Both the position numbers and the translations under genes were made by a program. A DNA stretch of 39,569 nucleotides from Burkholderiaceae bacterium (lineage in GTDB: Bacteria; Pseudomonadota; Gammaproteobacteria; Burkholderiales; Burkholderiaceae_E), in contig JAJPES010000083.1 of the NCBI GenBank assembly GCA_021166725.1, positions 1-39,569 of the forward strand, read 5' to 3'. The notes beneath the pieces are model-generated. The model was not told where the DNA came from, did no database searches, and saw nothing but the letters and a program-made list of their open reading frames with translations. How positions within the stretch are numbered: the first letter of the stretch is position 1; every line of letters starts with the position of its first letter. Below, in pieces: positions 34,788-39,569 of this stretch.

Positions 34788-35645
34788 TCAGCGTCCGGGG
34801 CCGGCGGCAACGGGCCGTGCGGGGTCGGCGCACCATTCGCTCCACGAGCCGGGGTAAAGCGCTGCACCGGGCAGGCCGGCGATCTCCATCGCGAGCAGGT
34901 TGTGGCACGCGGTCACGCCGGACCCGCAGTGGTGCACGAGCCGGCGCACGTCGCGACCGCCGAGCAGCGCGTCGAACTCGGTCCGCAGTGCTTCGGCGCT
35001 CTTGAAGCGGCCGTCCGGCGCAAGGTTCTCGGTGTAGGGCCGGTTGATCGAGCCGGGGATGCGGCCTGCGACCGGGTCGAGCGGTTCGACCTCGCCGCGC
35101 CAGCGTTCCGGCGTGCGGGCATCGACGATGCGCGCGTGATCGTCGCCCAGTTGCGCCAGCACCTGCGCGGCGTCCACCTGCGCGGTGCGTGCCGCGCGCA
35201 GCGCCAGGGCACCGCGCTCGTGCACGACCGGCGGTTCGCGCGTGAGCGCGTGGCCGGCCGCGCGCCAGGCGGGCAGGCCGCCGTCCAGCACGGCCACCTC
35301 CGCGTGGCCGAGCCAGCGCGCGAGCCACCATAGCCGCGACGCGTACATCCCGCCGTTCTCGTCGTAGGCGACCAGCTGCACGCCGTCCGCCAGCCCGATC
35401 GATTCGAGCTTGCGGCGCAGCGTCTCGCGAACCGGCAACGGGTGGCGTCCGTTCGTGCCCGTGCGCTCGCCCGCGAGGTCATGATCCTGGTGCAGGAAGA
35501 AGGCGCCGGGCAGGTGTGCCTCGGCCCAGGCGGCCGGTCCGTAGGCCGGATCGGTCAGGTCGTGTCGGCAATCGACGACGACGCACGCGTCGAGGCGTCG
35601 CGCGAGCTCGTCGGCCCGGATCAGCGTTCTCCAGCGCATCGGCAT
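34788..35645 (-). CDS. sseA: Sulfurtransferase (3-mercaptopyruvate/thiosulfate type)
   Basis: Two-domain rhodanese of 285 residues that transfers sulfane sulfur from 3-mercaptopyruvate or thiosulfate. The first, inactive rhodanese domain contains VVVDCRHDL, AHLPGAFFLHQDHDL and LVAYDENGGMYASRLWWLARWLGH. The second has IVDARTPERWRGE, GRIPGSINRPY and the active-site loop HHCGSGVTACHN; CGSGVTA is the loop seen in mercaptopyruvate sulfurtransferases, while thiosulfate enzymes usually have CRKGVTA. Two ATGs (35645 and 35639) are equally possible. It lies 19 bp after the Rieske gene and 2 bp before the kinase gene. The symbol is by similarity. Confidence 0.92.
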   Translation of the reverse strand: MPMRWRTLIRADELARRLDACVVVDCRHDLTDPAYGPAAWAEAHLPGAFFLHQDHDLAGERTGTNGRHPLPVRETLRRKLESIGLADGVQLVAYDENGGMYASRLWWLARWLGHAEVAVLDGGLPAWRAAGHALTREPPVVHERGALALRAARTAQVDAAQVLAQLGDDHARIVDARTPERWRGEVEPLDPVAGRIPGSINRPYTENLAPDGRFKSAEALRTEFDALLGGRDVRRLVHHCGSGVTACHNLLAMEIAGLPGAALYPGSWSEWCADPARPVAAGPGR

Positions 35646-35664
35646 GCGTCGTCTTCGCTGCGGC

Positions 35665-36777
35665 TTACGCGCGCGTCGGCCCGAGCCCCAGCTCGGCGCG
35701 CAGGAACTCGTGGAAATGCTGCATCCCGTCCTCCATCGGGCTCTGGTAGGGGCCCGCGTCGTCTTCGCCGCGCTCCATCAGCGCACGGCGTCCGGCGTCC
35801 ATCCGCATCGCGATCTCGTCGTCCTCGATCGCCGTCTCCATGTACGCGGCGCGCTCGGCCTCGACGAGTTCGCGCTCGAACAGCGCGACCTCCTCCGGAT
35901 AGTAGAACTCGACGACGTTCGTGGTCCTGCGCGGCCCGCGCGGCACGACGCTGGAAACGACGAGCACCTGCGGGTACCACTCGAGCATCACGTTCGGAAA
36001 GATCGTGAGCCACATTGCGCCGCGTGCGGGCGCCTTGCCGCCGCTGAAGCGCAGCAGTTGCTCGTGCCAGCGTCGATAGACCGGCGTGCCCGGCTTGCCC
36101 AACGCCTTCCACGTGCCGACCGTCTGCAGCGACCAGCGCTCGCCGAACTGCCAGCGCAGGTCGTCGCAGCAGACGAACTGCCCGAGGCCCGGGTGGAACG
36201 GCACGACGTGATAGTCCTCGAGGTAGACCTCGATGAAGGTCTTCCAGTTGTAGTCGCACTCGTGGATCTCGATGTGATCGAGGCGGTAGCCGGAGAACTC
36301 GAACTCCGGGTGCGAACCGATGCCGGCGAGGTCCGCGGCGACGTCGCGCGGGCCGCGAAAGAGCAGTCCGTTCCAGCGCTGCAGCGGCGTGCGCGCCAGA
36401 TCCAGGCACGGCTGCTCGTCGAAATGCGGCGCGCCGAGCAGGCGCCCCGACAGGTCGTAGGTCCAGCGATGCAACGGGCAGACGATGTTCGACGCGTTGC
36501 CTCGTCCGTCGAGCATGACCGCCTGGCGATGGCGGCAGACGTTGGACAGCAACTCGATCCCGTGCTCGCCGCGCACCAGCACGCGGCCGTCGTTTCCGGC
36601 GGGCGGCACGCAGTAGTCGCCGGGTTCCGGCACCATCCGCTCGTGGCCGACGTAGCCCGGGCCACGACGGAACAGCGTCTCCAGTTCGCGCGCGTACAGC
36701 GCTTCGTCGAAATAGGCGGAGACCGGCAACTGCGTGCGCGAGTGCGCGAGCCGATCCGGGCGGCCCACGTCGGACAT
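35665..36777 (-). CDS. Rieske non-haem iron oxygenase, alpha subunit
   Basis: Aromatic-ring-hydroxylating-type oxygenase of 370 residues. The Rieske [2Fe-2S] ligands are C81-R-H83 and C100-P-L-H103 (CxH-16-CxxH). The catalytic domain has the mononuclear iron site in FIEVYLEDYHVVPFHPGLG (bridging acid near E183, H190, H195). No reductase or ferredoxin is encoded nearby, so electrons must come from elsewhere. The sequence looks more like the choline-monooxygenase/GbcA side of the family than like benzene- or biphenyl-type dioxygenases, but the substrate is unknown. ATG 36777 has GGGAG 8 nt upstream. It is first in an operon with sulfurtransferase and kinase and is divergent from xseB. Confidence 0.9.
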   Translation of the reverse strand: MSDVGRPDRLAHSRTQLPVSAYFDEALYARELETLFRRGPGYVGHERMVPEPGDYCVPPAGNDGRVLVRGEHGIELLSNVCRHRQAVMLDGRGNASNIVCPLHRWTYDLSGRLLGAPHFDEQPCLDLARTPLQRWNGLLFRGPRDVAADLAGIGSHPEFEFSGYRLDHIEIHECDYNWKTFIEVYLEDYHVVPFHPGLGQFVCCDDLRWQFGERWSLQTVGTWKALGKPGTPVYRRWHEQLLRFSGGKAPARGAMWLTIFPNVMLEWYPQVLVVSSVVPRGPRRTTNVVEFYYPEEVALFERELVEAERAAYMETAIEDDEIAMRMDAGRRALMERGEDDAGPYQSPMEDGMQHFHEFLRAELGLGPTRA

Positions 36778-36804
36778 CGAATTTCTCCCTGATCAAGGCC
36801 CGAT

Positions 36805-36823
36805 CGTCCGGGGCGACCGGACG
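36805..36823. promoter_or_regulatory. Perfect 7-5-7 inverted repeat in the Rieske operon 5' region
   Basis: CGTCCGG-GGCGA-CCGGACG is an exact dyad lying between a possible -10 (TATCCT on the minus strand, 36832-36837) and the Rieske ribosome binding site. It could be an operator or a 5'-end mRNA hairpin. No matching copy was noticed elsewhere in the window. Confidence 0.42.
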
Positions 36824-36831
36824 AGCGCAGA

Positions 36832-36837
36832 AGGATA
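36832..36837 (-). promoter_or_regulatory. Possible -10 element for the Rieske operon
   Basis: Minus-strand TATCCT lies 54 nt before the Rieske ATG; the leader would be about 48 nt and begin at the 7-5-7 dyad. Four of six consensus bases and no clear -35, so support is modest. Confidence 0.25.
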
Positions 36838-36920
36838 CCCCGATCGACTCGCCGGGCCGGCGATCGGGCGCCGCGCGCCCGCGTCGATCGCCGCGCCGCG
36901 CGAGCCAGCGGAAAGCGAAG

Positions 36921-36926
36921 TAAAAT
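36921..36926 (+). promoter_or_regulatory. -10-like element of xseB-ispA-dxs
   Basis: TAAAAT, five of six consensus bases, ends 10 nt before the xseB ATG. The leader would be about 4 nt, with no Shine-Dalgarno. The -35 position is G+C-rich and unconvincing. Confidence 0.42.
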
Positions 36927-36936
36927 CAAGCCCTTC

Positions 36937-37203
36937 ATGGACTCGTCCACCCCCGAATCCTTCGAGCGCGCGCTCGGCGAGCTCGAGCAGATCGTGCAGC
37001 GCATGGAGAGCGGCTCGCTGTCGCTCGAGGAGTCGCTCGGCGCCTATCGCCGCGGAGCGGCGCTCGTCGCCTGGTGCCGCAAGTCGCTGGCCGACGTGCA
37101 GCAGCAGGTGCGCATCCTCGAGGCCGACCTGCTCGAGCCTTTCGATGCCGCTGCCGAGCCGTGCGAGCCCGCCGAGCCCGGTTCCCCACCCGCGAACCGA
37201 TGA
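36937..37203 (+). CDS. xseB: Exodeoxyribonuclease VII small subunit
   Basis: Small subunit of ExoVII, which degrades single-stranded DNA to oligonucleotides together with XseA (not in the window). At 88 residues it is near the usual 70-90, with the family helix pair ESFERALGELEQIVQRMESG and SLSLEESLGAYRRG, then a Pro/Glu-rich tail. The ATG at 36937 lacks a Shine-Dalgarno and lies 10 nt after TAAAAT. Its stop overlaps the ispA start (ATGA), so they are translationally coupled; xseB-ispA-dxs is a conserved proteobacterial order. Confidence 0.95.
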   Translation: MDSSTPESFERALGELEQIVQRMESGSLSLEESLGAYRRGAALVAWCRKSLADVQQQVRILEADLLEPFDAAAEPCEPAEPGSPPANR

Positions 37204-38162
37204 GTTCTTCCTACGCGACGAGCGCCGGCGACGGCGCGGCAGCGGCTTGCGCCGACGCGATCGCCAGCGACGAAATGCCTTTCGACGCCTGGATCGCCGA
37301 TCGGCGTGCGCGCGTCGAGCGCGCGCTCGATCGCACGCTCGCGCCTGCAGATTCGCATCCCGCCCGGCTGCACGAGGCGATGCGCTACGCGGCGCTGGGC
37401 GGCGGAAAGCGCATCCGTGCGCTGCTCGTGCATGCGGCCGGCGAGGCGCTCGGCGCCCCGGCAGGCGCGCTCGACTGCGCAGCCAGCGCCGTCGAGCTGA
37501 TCCACGCGTATTCGCTGGTGCACGACGACATGCCGTGCATGGACGACGACGTCCTGCGCCGCGGCCGGCCCACGGTGCACGTGGCCTACGGCGAAGCGCT
37601 CGCGATGCTGGTCGGTGACGCGCTGCAGGCGCTCGCCTTCGAGGCGCTCGCTGCGGTCGCCGACCGGGGGGTCGAGGCGCCAACGGCGGTGTCGATGCTC
37701 GCCGAACTGGCGCGGGCATCGGGTTCGGTCGGAATGGCCGGCGGACAGGCGATCGACCTCGCTTCGGTCGGCACGTCGCTCGACGCCGTCGCGCTCGAGG
37801 ACATGCACCGGCGCAAGACCGGCGCGCTGCTGGCGGCGTCGGTGCGGCTGGGCGGCGCCTGCGGGCCGCGCGCTGCCCCGTCGATGCCGGTGCTCTCGCG
37901 CTACGCCGACGCGGTGGGCCTGGCCTTCCAGATCGTCGACGACATCCTCGACGTCGAGGGCGACTCGGTGACGCTGGGCAAGACGGCCGGCAAGGACGCC
38001 GGCGCCGACAAGCCCACCTACGTATCGACGCTCGGACTCGACGCTGCCCGTGCGCTCGCCGAGCGCCTGCGCGTGCAGGCGCACGAGGCGATCGCACCGC
38101 TCGGCTCGCGCGCGACGCGCCTGGCGTCGCTCGCCGACCGCATCGTCCTGCGTCGGACGTGA
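37200..38162 (+). CDS. ispA: Farnesyl diphosphate synthase (short-chain polyprenyl synthetase)
   Basis: Condenses IPP with DMAPP and GPP to farnesyl diphosphate, precursor of undecaprenyl phosphate and quinone side chains. The 320 residues include [13 protein letters not shown], the first Asp-rich motif [10 protein letters not shown], the [10 protein letters not shown] block, [16 protein letters not shown] (second Asp-rich motif) and [13 protein letters not shown]. About 25 extra N-terminal residues (Ala/Asp-rich, from [10 protein letters not shown]) precede the usual start, but the ATG at 37200 overlapping the xseB stop is the natural one. Product length (C15) is assumed from family and position; dxs follows after 25 bp. 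Confidence 0.95.
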   Translation: MSSSYATSAGDGAAAACADAIASDEMPFDAWIADRRARVERALDRTLAPADSHPARLHEAMRYAALGGGKRIRALLVHAAGEALGAPAGALDCAASAVELIHAYSLVHDDMPCMDDDVLRRGRPTVHVAYGEALAMLVGDALQALAFEALAAVADRGVEAPTAVSMLAELARASGSVGMAGGQAIDLASVGTSLDAVALEDMHRRKTGALLAASVRLGGACGPRAAPSMPVLSRYADAVGLAFQIVDDILDVEGDSVTLGKTAGKDAGADKPTYVSTLGLDAARALAERLRVQAHEAIAPLGSRATRLASLADRIVLRRT

Positions 38163-38187
38163 ACCAGACGCCGCGCGAGAGCCCACG

Positions 38188-39569
38188 ATGCAGCCGCACG
38201 AATCGCCAGCGCCGACCCTGTTGTCGACGATCGACAGCCCGGCGCAGTTGCGCAAGCTCGATCGCGGCGCGCTCGCACAGGTTGCGCGCGAACTGCGCTC
38301 GTTCGTGCTCGAGTCGGTGTCGCGCACCGGCGGGCACCTGTCGTCGAACCTGGGCACGGTCGAACTCGCCATCGCGCTGCACTACGTCTTCGACACGCCG
38401 CGCGACCGGCTGATCTGGGACGTCGGCCACCAGAGCTACCCGCACAAGATCCTCACCGGCCGTCGCGCAGCGATGAACACGCTGCGCCAGCACGGCGGCA
38501 TATCGGGCTTTCCCCGCCGCAGCGAGAGCGAATACGACGCCTTCGGCACTGCCCATTCGTCGACGTCGATCTCGGCGGCGCTGGGCATGGCGGTCGCTTC
38601 GCGCAACAAGGGCGAGGGCACCGGCCCCGCGCGTCGCCGCCACGTCGCGGTGATCGGCGACGGCGCGATGACCGCCGGCATGGCCTTCGAGGCGCTGAAC
38701 AACGCCGGCGTGACGCCCGACATCGACCTGCTCGTCGTCCTGAACGACAACGACATGTCGATCTCGCCTCCGGTGGGAGCGCTGAACCGCTATCTCGCGC
38801 GCCTGCTGTCGAGCCGCTTCTACACGAAGGCGCGCGACGTCGGTCGTGCAATGCTGCAGAACGTGCCGCCGCTGCTCGAACTGGCCAGGCGGCTCGAGGA
38901 ACACGCGAAGGGTTTCGTCGTGCCGGCCACGATGTTCGAGGAGTTCGGCTTCAACTACGTCGGACCGATCGACGGCCACGATCTCGACAGCCTCGTGCCC
39001 ACGCTGCAGAACCTGCGCGAGTTGCGCGGTCCGCAGTTCCTGCACGTGGTCACGCGCAAGGGGCAGGGCTACAAGCTGGCCGAGGCCGATCCGGTGCTCT
39101 ATCACGGTCCCGGTCGCTTCGACCCGCACGAGGGAATCCGCGCGCCGTCTACGCCGCCGCGTCCGACGTACACGCAAGTGTTCTCCGACTGGATCTGCGA
39201 CATGGGCGCGCTCGACGAGCGGCTGATCGCGATCACGCCGGCGATGCGTGAGGGATCGGGACTGGTCGAATTCGAGCGGCGCTTCCCGCAGCGCTATTTC
39301 GACGTCGGCATCGCCGAGCAGCATGCGGTGACCTTCGCCGCCGGGCTGGCCTGCGAGGGAATGAAGCCGGTCGTGGCGATCTACAGCACTTTCCTGCAAC
39401 GCGGCTACGATCAACTCGTGCACGACGTCGCGCTGCAGAACCTGCCGGTGGTGTTCGCGCTCGATCGCGCCGGCATCGTCGGCGCCGACGGTGCAACGCA
39501 CGCCGGCGCCTACGACTACGCCTACCTGCGCTGCGTGCCGAACCTCGTCGTGATGGCGCCGTCGGACGA
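38188..39569 (+). CDS. dxs: 1-deoxy-D-xylulose-5-phosphate synthase, N-terminal 460 residues (runs off the window)
   Basis: Thiamine-diphosphate enzyme joining pyruvate and glyceraldehyde-3-phosphate, the first and often limiting step of the MEP isoprenoid pathway. The frame is open to the last base, so about 460 of the usual ~620-630 residues are present. Visible are [10 protein letters not shown] (catalytic His), [17 protein letters not shown], the ThDP motif [33 protein letters not shown] and [18 protein letters not shown] with the catalytic Glu, then [20 protein letters not shown] 38188 has GAGAG upstream. It is third in xseB-ispA-dxs, placing precursor supply and chain elongation in one transcript. 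Confidence 0.97.
   Translation, partial: MQPHESPAPTLLSTIDSPAQLRKLDRGALAQVARELRSFVLESVSRTGGHLSSNLGTVELAIALHYVFDTPRDRLIWDVGHQSYPHKILTGRRAAMNTLRQHGGISGFPRRSESEYDAFGTAHSSTSISAALGMAVASRNKGEGTGPARRRHVAVIGDGAMTAGMAFEALNNAGVTPDIDLLVVLNDNDMSISPPVGALNRYLARLLSSRFYTKARDVGRAMLQNVPPLLELARRLEEHAKGFVVPATMFEEFGFNYVGPIDGHDLDSLVPTLQNLRELRGPQFLHVVTRKGQGYKLAEADPVLYHGPGRFDPHEGIRAPSTPPRPTYTQVFSDWICDMGALDERLIAITPAMREGSGLVEFERRFPQRYFDVGIAEQHAVTFAAGLACEGMKPVVAIYSTFLQRGYDQLVHDVALQNLPVVFALDRAGIVGADGATHAGAYDYAYLRCVPNLVVMAPSD

Noticed and set aside
36778..36936. Several CGATCG hexamers in the Rieske/xseB gap
   Set aside because: This hexamer is common throughout the window, including inside genes, so the local count is not striking by eye.
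36793..39501. 902-codon minus-strand open frame opposite xseB, ispA and dxs
   Set aside because: The three sense genes are unmistakable; the antisense product is low-complexity Arg/Ala-rich with no motif.

Overview
The window is a gene-dense (~70% G+C by eye), orderly stretch of bacterial chromosome with almost no intergenic space and no gap over 300 bp without a gene. Gene content and order point to a betaproteobacterium, most likely Burkholderiales: xseB-ispA-dxs divergent from a Rieske oxygenase gene, polA divergent from a LOG-family/thrB/BPSS1780-type operon, the UbiU-UbiV-UbiT anaerobic ubiquinone cluster, and hmgA-fahA. I see no tRNA, rRNA, insertion sequence, phage gene, integrase or CRISPR array, so this reads as core chromosome with a few unusual gene architectures.

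Layout. 1-5.9 kb (minus): 5' part of leuS (cut by the window edge), a 46-residue one-helix membrane protein, a TonB-dependent receptor of the YncD/PqqU (PQQ uptake) type, an EcsC-family protein and a tandem universal stress protein. 5.9-7.9 kb (plus): an IclR regulator and acetate kinase. 7.9-11.6 kb (minus): fumarylacetoacetase and homogentisate dioxygenase (end of tyrosine/phenylalanine breakdown), then formyltetrahydrofolate deformylase. 11.7-15.5 kb (minus): nnrS-ubiU-ubiV-ubiT, linking nitric oxide tolerance with oxygen-independent ubiquinone synthesis and suggesting a facultative, perhaps denitrifying, lifestyle. 15.5-21.5 kb: a trehalose/glucose module, otsA-otsB (minus) divergent from glk and a GH15 glycosidase (plus). 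21.5-25.5 kb: an EamA transporter (minus), then a signal-less OmpA-like protein and a UvrD helicase (plus). 25.5-28.1 kb (minus): LOG family, thrB, BPSS1780-type membrane protein. 28.1-33.6 kb (plus): polA, a ZIP metal transporter, an alpha/beta-hydrolase fused to a LuxR HTH, and a GFA-family protein. 33.6-36.8 kb (minus): Rieske oxygenase, sulfurtransferase, P-loop kinase, then a separate CHRD-domain secreted protein. 36.9 kb to the end (plus): xseB, ispA and dxs (cut by the window edge), feeding isoprenoid and ubiquinone side-chain synthesis.

The most notable feature is the trehalose module. OtsA here is not a soluble enzyme: it has an N-terminal two-helix, periplasmic-loop, HAMP-like region of about 250 residues, like a sensor kinase whose output domain is a GT20 synthase. 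Divergently, glucokinase overlaps a GH15 enzyme, so a closed trehalose cycle (synthesis, hydrolysis, re-phosphorylation) may be encoded around one divergent promoter. Other points: an alpha/beta-hydrolase-LuxR fusion with Cys in the nucleophile position; polA and LOG start codons overlapping in a CATG, with a candidate polA promoter in an island of rare codons inside the LOG gene; two genes (EamA transporter, uvrD) whose conserved N-termini lack a well-placed ATG/GTG/TTG; and four genes with a -10-like hexamer 6-10 nt before an ATG without Shine-Dalgarno, suggesting leaderless or near-leaderless mRNAs.
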